Shown here one piece after another: positions 23,590-34,943 of a DNA stretch of 64,000 nt. The DNA is from Cokeromyces recurvatus. Lineage: Eukaryota; Mucoromycota; Mucoromycetes; Mucorales; Mucoraceae. Location of the stretch: NCBI RefSeq assembly GCF_025118155.1, contig NW_026251407.1, positions 310,001 to 374,000 of the forward strand. The letters are read 5' to 3'. Each line of letters opens with the position of its first letter. Position 1 is the stretch's first letter. Position numbers and translations under genes: made by a program. The notes beneath the pieces were generated by a model. The model was not told the DNA's origin and searched no databases. It saw nothing but the letters and a program-made list of their open reading frames with translations.

Positions 23590-25834
23590 ATGCATGCATT
23601 TATTGTATTATTAGCGAGCATTGCTTCATTAGGCTATGCATATGCCGCTCGTGTTGTTTATGATATGAATATTACATATGTAAATGTAAATCCTGATAAC
23701 CTGTATCCCCGTCAGGTTGTTGGTATTAACGGTCAATGGCCGTAAGTATAATAAGGCTTTAGAAAAAAAAACAATAACTCTAAAGTTAAACTTTTTTTTT
23801 AAATAATAATAATAATATGCAGTATTCCTCCTGTTAATGTTACTTATGGTGATACTTTGGTTATGAATGTCCATAACTCTTTAAATGAACCCACTTCTTT
23901 ACATGCTCATGGTATGTTTCAAAATGGAACCAACTGGATGGATGGCCCTGTTATGGTCACTCAATGGTAAAAGTTAATTTTCTACGGCACTATGTATGTA
24001 TTCTTTTAATATTTTTTTTTATTTCTTTTTATAGTGCAATTCCTCCAAATTATGACTTGAAGTATGAGTTTAATATCACCCAAAATGGTACATACTGGTT
24101 CCACAGTCATTATATGGTAAAGCTCTTTTTTTTGTAATATGTATATATTTATATATGTAGATATTAAATATTCATTATAACACTATAGGGTCAATATATG
24201 GATGGTCTGCGTTTCCCTCTTATCCTTCATAACCCTGAAGAACCCTATAAATATGATGAAGAAATCATTGTCACCCTTTCAGGTAATACATACCATCTAA
24301 ATGATTATCCTCCTCTAACTTTCTACTTTTCTTAAAAGATTGGTATCATGCTACAAGTTATGATAACTTGAAAACTTTCATGTCAGTTTATAATCCAACT
24401 GGCGCTGAGCCTGTTCCAAGTAATACTGAACAAATATATAAAAAAAAATTTTTTTTCAAGGTCTTATTTGCTTTTTTTTTTTTTCATAGATTCTGCCCTT
24501 ATCAATGACAATGCTAACGTGACCTTCAACTTTATTCCTGGTAAAACCTATCGCCTTCGTATCATCAACATGTCTGGTTTTGCCACATTTTATTATACCA
24601 TTGATGGACATAGTATGGATATTATTGAAGTTGATGGCGTAAAGTTTATAATGAAGAGTTCTTCTGAAATTTTATTAACAGTATTATTTCTCTCTCTCTC
24701 TTTATATATACATATATAGGTCTACACCGAACGTGAAACTGTTGATAGTATTTATCTAACTGCTGCTCAGCGTTTCTCTGTTCTTGTTACCGCTAAAAAC
24801 TCTACAGAATTTAATTATTATATGCACGGTGATATGGATACTACCATGTTTGACACTGTTCCTGATGATTTGAATCCTAGTAAAGTTTTTTACTTGATAC
24901 TTTTAACAAAGGATATTAATATTCATCTCTCCTTTTTTTTTTAGATGCTACTGCTCCAATTTATTATGACCAAAGCCATCAAAACTTTGCCCCTAATCAT
25001 GATATTGGTATGGATAGCACCTTTGAAGATATCTCTCTTATTCCTCTTGAAAAAGAAAATGCTGTTGAGCCCGATCATCAAGTGAATCTCACTTTCAACT
25101 TTGATGTAACTACAGATGGTATGAACCGTGGTATGTTCAATGATCTTCCTTATCTTCCTCCTTTAGTTCCTACCACCAATACCTTGTTCACTAGTGGCAA
25201 TTATTCAATGAATGAAGAAGTCTATGGTCCTCAAACAAGAGCCTTTATCTTGAAACATTTAGATATGGTTGAACTTATACTTAACAATTTAGATAGTAAC
25301 GCTCATCCTTTCCATCTTCATGGCCATGTCTTTCAAGTTGTAGCTAGTGGTGATGGCGTCTTTGATGGTAATCGTTCTAATGTTCAATGGCTTAATGATA
25401 ATCCTCTCCGTCGCGATACAATTAAAGTTGAGGCAGGTGGTTACAAAATCCTTCGTTTCAGAGCAGATAATCCTGGTGTTTGGTTTTTCCATTGTCATAT
25501 TGATTGGCACCTTGAGTCTGGTTTGGCTGTCGTCTTTGTTGAAGCTCCTGATGTTGCTCAAAAGCGAATGAGTTTACCTCAAGCATTTATTGATATCTGC
25601 GAAGCTGGTGGAACCCCTGGTGTTGGTAATGCTGCTGGTAAGATGGCTCTTGATTTGTCAGGTGCTCCAAGTGGAGTTACTTTGATTCCTGATAAATTCA
25701 CTGCAAAGGGTAAAGGTGCTTTGGCTGGCTGTTGTATTTGTGCTTTGATTGGTATGTTTACGATTATTTGGTATGCCTTAAACGACCCTCAGGAAAAGGC
25801 TCGTAAGAGAATGGGAAGACCTCCTAGTCGTTAA
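23590..25834 (+). CDS. FET3: Multicopper ferroxidase Fet3
   Basis: Eight exons (23590-23741, 23823-23966, 24035-24116, 24189-24282, 24339-24419, 24490-24638, 24720-24879, 24945-25834) encode 583 residues. Residues 1-20 are a signal peptide. Copper ligands are all visible: HAHG at 78-81, FHSH ending at H124, HPFHLHGH at 408-415 and HCHIDWH at 470-476, with leucine at the axial type-1 position as in Fet3. NPTGAEPVP carries E181, the counterpart of the yeast Fe2+-binding glutamate, which separates it from laccases. A single transmembrane helix near the C-terminus ([20 protein letters not shown]) leaves a short basic cytosolic tail. It oxidises Fe2+ outside the cell and hands Fe3+ to Ftr1, encoded divergently next to it. 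Confidence 0.95.
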
Positions 25835-26097
25835 ACAATATATATATCTATAACACATATTATTCCTCTTTTTCTTTTATTTTTTACTTTTTTTTTTTCC
25901 TCCTCTCTGTTATATCATTTACATTATCTTTTTATTGTATAATCTCCCCTACTCTATTATATTACCTAATATTTATAATTATATGCTTTAAGGTCTCTTT
26001 TTTTTTAAAAAAAAAGAATATAATGCATTGTGTTCTACATTGTTCCTTTTAATTTGTGTACGAACTAAACGCATGGGCTCAAGAGCTGGACAGCTAT

Positions 26098-26133
<36 letters not shown>

Positions 26134-26739
26134 TGTATAAGTCTTTACCTCGTGAATAATGATTACAGTAAATGTATTTTTTTCATTTAGTCAAAGCCAA
26201 GTTGGAAAGACAATTGCCTGGTAGTGTGCAAGGAGAAATAGATTCATTCATTTATATGAAACTTGTTGTACACAATAGATCGATCAGACTTTCAAAATAG
26301 AAATGGAAAAGATAGAAGAATTTTTTTTTTAGTACATTGTGTTACACTTATTTGCCAAGTATTTGTTTACTTTACAACAAGAAGGCAACAACAACAACAA
26401 AAAAGATACAACAAAGATAAATCTCTTTTCTTTTTAATTGTAATATGCACGTCTATTTCATGCCTTACATTCAGAAGCCTCAAAGAATATTCAAAGAAAA
26501 GGGAAGTGAAGGAAAGGAAAGGGGAAAAAGGGAATTTATACGTTTGTTTACATTGTTAATTTGAAGAGTAAACAACATTTATACATGCGTGTGTAAAAAA
26601 AGATAAAGTAAAGTTTGATACGTTCTCCTTAAAAAAAAAAAGGAGAAAAAAGTACTTTTTCTTATCTTTTTTATTTTTTCCTTTTCTTTTCTTTTCTTTT
26701 CTTCACAAATGTTGCCTTTTTTTTTCTTTTTTTTTCCTA
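25835..26739. other. Intergenic, AT-rich
   Basis: 3' flank of FET3, then an A-run at about 26100-26131 and purine-rich simple sequence. No gene seen. Confidence 0.45.
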
Positions 26740-27650
26740 AAGTTAGAGAAAGTCAGGGTTATGAAGTGTGCTCAAGTCACATAGCTTGGCTTACTTGAGT
26801 TTGTAGAACTGTCCGTTTATAACATGGCTAAAGGAGAGGGCCTAGACTCTCTTTTGGTTACTACATGCATATCCGCCTTCACCTTGGGTTATTGCAACCT
26901 TAGATAATTGATGGGACCTTATCGAATTTTGACTGCTCAAGTTTGATTTATTTCCAAAGGAGGAGGGAAATAAAAAGGATACTTGGGGTTGGAAATTGTA
27001 AACCTGTTCCTTTTTTAGGGAGATTAGCGTACTCTTTGTCTGCACCATTGAAAGGGCTTATCTCAAGGTTTAGTTTTTCTGTTTTTCTTTTTGGAGGTTT
27101 TTCCTTCTTTTTATTTTTATCTAGTTGCTGTTTATAAAATAAAAATAGATAAGGATGCACAGCTTACGTTTCTGACCGTGGTTTTTTCATCTATTTATTT
27201 AGTTGAAGAATCCCAACTTGTATTTACTGTTAAGTCAAAAGTAGATGCTAGGGGTCAAAGAAGGGACATTCTCAGGTAAACAATAGTCAAGTCGTGCACT
27301 TCATATATCTGGATTCCTTCCACTTCGCCACGCTACAGGTCAGAATGTTTAGCCCGGCTTCCAATGAAACTTACATCCAACTGTATTTTTTTATTGGGTT
27401 ATGGGGTGAAGAATCCTATCTTTTTCTTCTAGCAAGGCTTGGGTCAGGTTGGTACTTTGCCAAGTGTCTACTAGTCGAAATTGGTCTATCTTTCTTGAAG
27501 AAGGAAAAAGAAAAAAAAAGACCCAACATGGGTATTGGTTTATAGAAAACTTATTTTTGGGATTAGATATGCTTTCACCTTCTCGTGGTTAATCCTGTTA
27601 GTATCAAGTCTCTTTTAAAGAGATTTGAGAACTAAGAAAAGCATCCTTTT
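26740..27650. pseudogene. Unidentified GC-richer island, possibly decayed coding sequence
   Basis: Base composition is visibly less AT-rich than the flanks and long stretches read as protein-like but broken frames on the minus strand. Between about 27390 and 27180 one frame reads FIGSRAKHSDL, then GEVEGIQIYEVHDL and STFDLTVNTSWDSSTK, interrupted only by scattered stops. Lower down, ISPFNGADKEYANLPKKG is readable at about 27060-27010. I cannot identify the family. It may be a degenerate transposon or retroelement gene. There are also small hairpins (CTCAAGT/ACTTGAG at about 26772-26800; GAGAG/CTCTC at about 26834-26852). Confidence 0.35.
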
Positions 27651-28429
27651 TTTTATATAAAATATTAATAAAAATGAAAATGAAAAAAAAAGGCTTTATA
27701 TTATAATACGTTATCTAATAAAAATGTTGTGATTACGCGTCCTATATAAATAATAAAAAAAGATGGATATACATATTTGAACAAAATTTAATTTATTTGA
27801 ATCTATTCTGTGAGGTACCATTTTCCAAATAAACATATCATGTTAAAATATGAACTAAGCAACTGTGGTTTATTTTAACGTATAAATGATTATTGACGTT
27901 GCTGATTAGCTGAAGAATATTCAAATAGAGAAACAATAACTCAATACAGTGTTTTGCGTTTAAAAGACAAATTTTTGGATCGTTCAAAAAAGAAAAAAAA
28001 AATATGTTTTTATATTTTTTTTCTTTTTGTCATCAATACAAATTTTATAAGTCTACAGGGCATAAGAAAAATAAATTAAACTGACTAAAATTTGTGGAGA
28101 GAAAAAAAAAAGGACTGGTACATGCTTTTAATAGAAAAAAGAAAGTATTGGTTAAGCTTTTATTTATAATGGAGATAGCAACATGTATTATTTATTTTTG
28201 CTGTTGTTTAAAACACGGTCAGTTGAACGTAGAAAAAGTTTTAAAAAGAATAGAAAATTTTGAAAATATCAATATTTGCTTCGACGAAGATCTAATAAAT
28301 CCTTTTTAACTTGCTAATGTACGAATCAATTCTGACCTTTTTCCTCCTTTAAAATATAAGAGAGATAACATTCAAGAAAGAACACATTTTACAGAAAAGA
28401 AGTGCTAAAATAAATGAAAAGCTTTTATC
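27651..28429. other. Intergenic, AT-rich
   Basis: No gene supported. A short frame at 28094-28309 has lysine-rich low-complexity composition and is probably spurious. Confidence 0.4.
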
Positions 28430-29530
28430 AGTATTTCAAATCCTTTGCGCTCTTTTTGTTGGCTTAGTATGATCAAAGAAAACGACACTATTATTTCGAC
28501 CTTTGTTTGCATGAGGTTTCAGTAATCAAGTAACTTGGTTACTTCTTTATCATTTAACAGTTGATCTCTTTCTAATCTTTTGAAGTTAGTTTCATAAAAA
28601 AAAAGGAAAAAAGTCAATAACATATTTTTATGCTTTTATTGTTCCTAAATTATTAGGTGTTGTTATTGTTTGTTACCTGAGGGACTGTTTGCTGGATCTA
28701 GGCTGGTTTGAACCGAAAATACATTAAAGGTTTTGTTGGTTTATCTTCAGTGCTTTCATGGATGTTTTCTAATTGAGTAAATACTTCATTTTGATTTAGC
28801 AAATCTCTTTCTGAGAAAGAAGAATGTGAATTACTACATGGCGATACAAACATCTTGTCAACAAGAGAATGTTGGTAATGTTTATTGACCAAACATTGCA
28901 ATAAGTTTATGAAGTTGTCTTCGTTTGTCGAGTCCGATTTACGACGATATCTAATGATGATGAAGCCATCTTTTTTTTTTCTCAAACTATTAATTTGTAC
29001 TTGATGCAGTGGTACGATATCTAAGCATAAATTACTTATCTATATACCATTTTAGTAATACCATAGTATCTATCATCCTGTATGCTCAAGAGAGGCAATC
29101 TTATTTCCTGATTTTCACTTTTCAAGATCTTGCGTTCCTGCTATTCCACACATAAGTAAAAAAAAAAAATCAAGTTCCTGGTTATTGAACCAGCTAAATG
29201 AAAGATAGTACAGTCTTCTTGTCGAATTATTTGTGTCTTTTTCAAATAGTAGCAAACACTTCTTTCATTGAAGCTTCTTTGATGTTATCTAAAGAACGGG
29301 CATAATACTCATTTGTTGGTCGGTAAAGGTAATTGAGAAATTCAACAATTGGAGAATGATTTTCTATTTAACTTGATAGGTAAAAATTCCATCACATCCT
29401 GAGCTTCTGTAATTTAGATTTAAATACCACAGACTATATCGTTCTCATTTTCTTTGATATACTCTTCCTTCTTCTTGGTTGATTGACGAATACAAACGAT
29501 ACACGCCTTGTGTTCCCTAGATCCGATTCA
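28430..29530 (-). pseudogene. Decayed gene of unknown family (minus strand)
   Basis: Three minus-strand frames contain protein-like blocks in a consistent order: REHKACIVCIRQSTKKKEEY (about 29525-29465), EFLNYLYRPTNEYYARSL (about 29345-29290) followed by DNIKEASMKEVFATI, then an open stretch of 95 codons (28985-28698) with SERDLLNQNEVFTQLENIHE. Further down, ERDQLLNDKEVTKLLDY (about 28570-28520) resembles that last block. Stops and frame changes separate the blocks, so it is read as a pseudogene. The family is not recognised. Confidence 0.4.
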
Positions 29531-30222
29531 TGTATTCTTATAGAACAATATTGAATTTAATCAATACATATAACTAATGTTTATACAACTCCTTAATTCT
29601 GATATTAAAAATAGTCATCATGTATATTCTTATGATTATACATTATGTGTACAAAAGCTTAAAATATCACTGCCATTCACTTGACCTTTACTATTTATAC
29701 TTATAATAATGATATCAGCTACCAGTCTATAACTCATCTGGTCAGCCATTACTAACTAATAGCAAGTCTTTATAATTTTTAGATTTATTTAGCTTGCTTT
29801 ATGGCATATCTTTTTTTTTTTTTTTATAAAAAAAAAATTGGAATCTTATACATATACCTTTGTACTCGAGCTTTTTATAGAAATTAGTATACATCCAAAA
29901 CATATATATAATTTGTGTAATTATTAGTTCCTCATGAACTATATCAATACTAGTAGATATTATTTAATGATTCTTCATGCTACATGTATATAAAAAAAAA
30001 AGATTATATTAACTTTCCATTATTATTTCTATTTGATTTATACCATTGACTTCAATAATAGATTAAATCAAGGAATTCCTAAAAATAATTTATTAATAGT
30101 AGCGTTTGCATTTCTATTTACAGTAAATAACTATATCTAACGTCTTGTAATATTTTCTATTTTAAGCACATGCAGATATTAAAAAGTTATATTGTGATCT
30201 TCCTTTTTTTTTTTTTTTTTTT

Positions 30223-30254
<32 letters not shown>

Positions 30255-30497
30255 CACTCGAAGGGGTGTATGTAGTCGCAATGGTACATTATATATTTTC
30301 TATGCTTAAATTTATAATAATACACTATGATGGTGTACACATTTGACCTAATTTTTCTTCCCTTGATATTCATACTATATTATATAAGCATATTGGTAAC
30401 CATTATAAACTCGAGTACTATTATCATTATTACTATTTATTTATCCGCTATTTTAATAAATCAAAAACAAAAACAAAAAAGAAAAAGAAAAAAAAAA
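29531..30497. other. Intergenic, AT-rich
   Basis: Contains a T-run at about 30204-30229 followed by (TTTA)n, and A-rich sequence at 30466-30497 which is the 3' flank of the next minus-strand gene. No gene seen. Confidence 0.45.
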
Positions 30498-31051
30498 TCA
30501 AGACAGTGGAGTACTAGTTCCCGTCACTGATTTATTATCATTCATATTATTAGTAACAACAATCTGTTCACGTAATTCGGCAATTTTGTCTGTTTGCTTC
30601 TTTACTAGTTCCATTAATTGTTCTGTACGTAATTGGTACTGTTTAAGTAATTGTTTTGTATGTTGTAACTCATTAGTAAGATTTTGAACATAATCTTCAT
30701 CTATCATAGATGCCGATAATCTTTTATTATTTTCTATAGAAGATTTAGTTGTTGTATTTATAGCAGATATAGACATAGGAGTAGAGATGGAAGGATTGAT
30801 AGCTAAGGTAGTGTTATTAGTAGCCGTACTCAGTAAACCAGTACTAGTTGTTATTGTAGGTTGTATTTGAGGTATCTCATAGTAAAAATTAATAGATGGA
30901 TAAGCTGCTGCCTGTTGTTGCTGTCGTTGTTGCTGTTGAAACTGTTGATTGTTATTAGAAGAATATATAGGAGGTGAAATTAAATAAGGTTGATGTTGTT
31001 CTGTAGTTTGATGATAAGCTTGTTGATTATTATTATTATTATTTATTGTTG

Positions 31052-31082
<31 letters not shown>

Positions 31083-31707
31083 CGCTGCTGCTGCTGCAAA
31101 AGTAGACATTTGTCCTTCCATTGGGATTGTATCTATATTTCCTGTAAAATAATTGGGATGCTCTAATATTTGTGTTTGCTCCATTTGTTGTATAGCTTAA
31201 AGAAAAGAAAAGTAAATGAAAGAGAAGAGGGAAGAAAATAAAAAAAAAAATTCATTGTTTGTATACACATATTATTAAGACGAGTGTTGTAACAAGGATA
31301 AGCCTCCAGTTACACAAAATGATATGCACGCCACATTATTGAACATATAAATAGAATAAGGTACAAACAATTTAAAAATACACTTATTCTTCTAATATAA
31401 AAAGGAAGACAGTTGTATTAGCAAAGATTGTACTGTTATAGTATAGTATAGTATAGTACAGAACAGAACGGTATAGTACAGAACAGTACGGTATAGTACA
31501 GTACAGTATAGTATAGTATAGTATAGTAAAAAAAAAGAAATCATGTTAGTTTATGATGGATACATTTATACTTCTTTGTGCTAGTTAATTCTGTTATGCA
31601 TTATATATGTAGAAAAAAACAAAAGATATATGTTATCAAATTATAGGCTTGCATGAAATGACTTTATTATACTTACTCTCTAAACGCTCTTTGTTAGATG
31701 CTTTCAT
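30498..31707 (-). CDS. Gln/Ala-rich protein with C-terminal coiled coil (unknown)
   Basis: Two exons on the minus strand: a 31-nt first exon (31707-31677, MKASNKERLE) and 31195-30498, joined with correct phase over a 481-nt intron, giving 242 residues. Starting at the internal MEQTQ would also work, but the upstream ATG plus GTAAGT donor and TTTAAG acceptor fit well. The protein has a run of 13 alanines, a Thr/Asn block, a Gln-rich middle, then a heptad-like helix (EDYVQNLTNELQHTKQLLKQ and following) of about 55 residues that should form a coiled coil. No catalytic domain is seen. The composition suggests a regulatory or scaffold protein, but no function is assigned. The intron contains the GTATA-type repeat at 31437-31527. 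Confidence 0.65.
31437..31527. repeat. (GTATA)n minisatellite with GTACA/GAACA variants
   Basis: About 18 tandem pentamers, many of them GTATA and others GTACA, GAACA or GTACG. It lies inside the long intron of the coiled-coil gene. Seen directly. Confidence 0.9.
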
Positions 31708-31846
31708 AATTCGCTGATATAAGGTTTTAAGAAGGAAGAGATAACTTGGATTTTAAAGACAAAATAAAACTTATCTTACATCGACTTTTTTACTTTATTT
31801 TTATTTTAGTAATACAGTATATAATTTACTTCTTCTTTGTTATGGA

Positions 31847-33036
31847 TTATAGCTTTTCTTTATATTGTCTATTTAAGCATTCTTCCAAGATTTCAATAAT
31901 ATTATCATATCCTTTAATTAAATTTGGATCTTGTTTCTCTCTATCGTCTGCATGCCAATCAGAGTGTGCAAAATCAATTAATCTTAAATCACACATTTTA
32001 GGTGGTAACTCTTCTTCTTCTCCTTCTTCTTCTTCCCCTGTTTCTCTTTTTTTACCATCATTATTATCTTCCTCTAACATATATTTCCAAGTTTTGTCTG
32101 CTGCTGCACGATCTCCTTCATAAACAAATAAAATAGACGATCCAATTAATCTCAAATTAGGATGTTCGATAATAAAATCTCTGATTTCCTTTATTACATC
32201 TATGAAACATTCAATAATCCATTTTGAATATTTAGCTGGTATCTTCTCTCTTTTGATCCTCATTTCGCTGTCAGTTTCATCGATATAAGTTCTGTACTCT
32301 TCAGTATCTTTTCCATATGTAGAAGTAGGGAATAAATATGCTAGTATGGCTTCTGTCGTATTTTCTGCTGTACGAGACCGGCCATAGATTTTTTGGTAAG
32401 TTGCATATTTTCTTTCAATCGAATCGTAAACCTACACACATGTATAACATGGTTAATTTAAGTGTCTAAATATCGTGCTTACGATCATTACCTTCATACC
32501 GCTTATCCGTAATCCTAACGAGCCTGACGTTGTATTTTCGGCCTGATATATCATCCGTTTGCGTTTTTCTTCTGTTGCATCATTGTCATATAATAAAGAC
32601 CCCATCTTTAAATCTAAAATACAAGGTCTGGTAAATCCGTGTAAAAGATTCTCTATGCAAAGGTTTTGTAAAGAATAAGAAAAGTTAGGGAAATATAAAT
32701 ATTAGCATAACTCTTTGTAGAATTTCAGTTCAATAGATAGAAAAAAAAAAAAAGGATATGATCTTCGTTTTGATTTATGTCGATTTTAATTGTTTCATTC
32801 TTTTCTATTTCAGGATTATCTAACAATGTTAAATCCTTTTCAGTAGCAGCACGCAATGTACCATAACATTCAGGAATGAAATCCTGAAAGTCAGGATATT
32901 GGGTTGCATCCTGATAAAAATCAAGTTCGCGTTGTTTACAAGGTTTGATGACCATTAAATCATTTGTTGGCATCAAAAGTAATCGATCATGACCTGCCAC
33001 TTGTTGATCAAAATAAACTAATGATGATGTATCCAT
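31847..33036 (-). CDS. Inositol polyphosphate kinase (IPMK/Arg82-like)
   Basis: Three exons on the minus strand (33036-32760, 32667-32492, 32431-31847) encode 345 residues, close to the length of yeast Arg82. Signatures: QVAGHDRLLL and IKPCKQRELDFYQ in the N-lobe, the inositol-binding PCILDLKMG (PxxxDxKxG) at 107-115, GSLGLRISGMKVY across the second intron, SSILFVYEG at 249-257, and the metal-binding LIDFAH at 302-307. An acidic insertion (TGEEEEGEEEEL) precedes the last motif. These enzymes phosphorylate inositol phosphates (IP3 upward) in the nucleus and cytosol, feeding IP6 and pyrophosphate signalling; a Kcs1-type IP6 kinase is the alternative. The first intron (32668-32759) has AT-AC ends and U12-type signals; no GT donor could make the junction, and removing it joins DQNLCIENLLHGF in frame. 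Confidence 0.9.
32668..32759 (-). other. U12-type (AT-AC) spliceosomal intron
   Basis: On the minus strand the intron begins ATATCCTTT, a perfect minor-class 5' splice site. It has TTCCCTAAC (one base from the U12 branch consensus TTCCTTAAC) at about 32692-32684, and ends TTTAC with the branch A about 17 nt from the end. Length is 92 nt, phase 1. The flanking exons join in frame into conserved kinase sequence. Confidence 0.85.
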
Positions 33037-33339
33037 TATAAATAATGTTCTAGAAATAAAAAAAAAGGTTGCTTTTTGTTCCTTTTTTTTTTTTTTTTTT
33101 TTTTTTTTGGTTTATTTTGTTCGGTGCTGAAATAACAATTTAACCTATTTTTCAAATCAAAATGATAATGTTTAATGAAGTCTGTTTTGATAGTATAATC
33201 ATTAAAATAGAATAGTAGATATATAATAAAACGAGAAAAAAAAGCAGCTGATATTAAGAGTAATTGAGCTTTGTTCATGTTAATCAATTTTATTATATGT
33301 AAGCACACTGCATCTACTTTGTATTGGTCTTTCTAATTT
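33037..33339. other. Upstream region of the inositol kinase gene
   Basis: AT-rich with a T-run at about 33082-33108. Presumed promoter of the minus-strand kinase gene. No other feature seen. Confidence 0.4.
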
Positions 33340-34549
33340 TTTTTTATTTTACTTGTTGTGCAACAATTACTTAAAACTTAAGGAAATGCTTACTATGTGT
33401 ATCGACTTTTATTGTATGCCGATGATATAGTCACCTCCGCTCCAATCTCAAATGTCTGACCTCCTACAACAATATGAACGCTACAACTACGATGTTAGCT
33501 TTCGATAGAACCCACAAAAATGTGTAATATTGGATAATCATCCTATTATCTATCATATCATCTGCATCAAGTTTCTCTTATTTAGATGTTTCATTTAAAA
33601 TCGGTAGATTCATAGATAGTCTCCAGCTTGTTTTTTTCTTCAAAGACGTCAAGACCTTCAACCAGCTATCTGTAATTGGCGTCAATCCTAAGGGCTTCAG
33701 TCGAATTTTAGCCTCTCATCTCTACGCTCAAATCATTCGTCCACAATTAGAATATGACTATAGCCATTAATTAAATATTACTAAAAATTTATGCTAATAA
33801 ACTTAAAACTGCTCAAGAAGGTTTGCATCTATCAAATCTCTAGTGCTTCCTCTCGTTATATCGACAAACATAATGCTACATCTGTTAAAACATCCAACCA
33901 TACGTGAACGTATTTATATCCTTCAAGCCAAGGCTTTGCTTCGATCTAATAGTCTATCAGATGAAGCTCTCCGTACACCAGTTTCTGGAAGACTATCTTA
34001 CTACTTCATCGTACTTTTCTTAGTACTAAACTATTGAGTGTCTGTCGTTCCGTGCACCCCCACCCCCACCACCACCACCAATCTAGGTGTAGATCTTATC
34101 CTTTAGCTATCTGTGTCATCTGTTGAACGAAGCCGTGTTCTCCGTTAACGTCTTGAATGGCTACCAGATGATGAACCTCGATCATGTGTATATCATCCTA
34201 CAGAATTGTTTATTAAATTGCATTCAAATTTGTTATCTACACATGCCTTCGTCACTTCTATCCTCCTGTCTTAGTTACTGATCTATTGAACCAGTTGTCT
34301 CGTCCATTACGATTCCTCATGGACTATCCTCTGGCCAGAAATAGGCATGATTCTCCACGAATTAGAATTATATATTGCATGATAAGCTTTCCCCTCCCCT
34401 CTCTCTCATTAAAAGTTCTAGTTCCAAGTTGCTGCGATGCTTGTTTAACAATGGAAGCGAATGTATCATCCTTCTTTTTTTTTTAATAACATTAGTATAG
34501 CTTTCCTTTGCCTTTTTTTTTTCTTTCTCCCCTCTCTCTCTCTCTCTCT

Positions 34550-34580
<31 letters not shown>

Positions 34581-34730
34581 TTTTTTTTTTATCTTGTGTC
34601 GTGTGTCTTCTGTCTTTTACAAGGCATTTTTTTTTTAGTTTCTATTATTTTATTGAGTCGATCTGGGCAGTCTAGTATTATTTAGATACAATGTGCTCAT
34701 AAAGATCTAAAATTTCATTATATATACATG

Positions 34731-34774
<44 letters not shown>
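33340..34774 (+). mobile_element. 5'-truncated, decayed LINE with reverse-transcriptase YADD box and poly-A tail
   Basis: Begins within the reverse-transcriptase palm: LLLYADDIVTSAP at about 33406-33444 includes the catalytic YADD. After frameshifts, NPQKCVIL, then FNQLSVIGVNPKGFSRILA and IRPQLEYDY (about 33650-33765) follow. Next come HPTIRERIYILQAKALLRSN (about 33890-33950) and, near the end, SWTILWPEIGMILHELE (about 34318-34368), which matches the C-terminus of the remnant at 3730-4286. The segment ends in about 40 A at 34735-34774. Many stops show it is dead. 5' truncation and a terminal poly-A are typical of target-primed reverse transcription. It sits about 170 bp upstream of the WD40 gene. 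Confidence 0.75.
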
Positions 34775-34776
<2 letters not shown>

Positions 34777-34943
34777 ATAAAAAAAATATTTAACCGTAAT
34801 ACGAAACAGTTTTTCCATATTTTCATTTATTTATCTATTTTCTTCAACCTTCTTTCTTTCTTATATTGTTTAAAAAAGAACCGTTTTTTATTAGCATTAA
34901 TTATAACGGATTATCTTATTCTATTCTGCTATTTTTATTTGAC

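Noticed and set aside
26185..26240. tRNA-like words (GCCAAGTTGG) downstream of FET3
   Set aside because: No T-arm, acceptor stem or anticodon stem could be formed; not a tRNA.
26977..26990. GTATCCTTT on the minus strand in the GC-richer island
   Set aside because: No branch-site element or conserved exon sequence nearby; treated as chance.
33036..33308. Minus-strand frame upstream of the inositol kinase start
   Set aside because: Runs through a lysine stretch from an A-run and is not in continuity with the kinase; it is promoter sequence.
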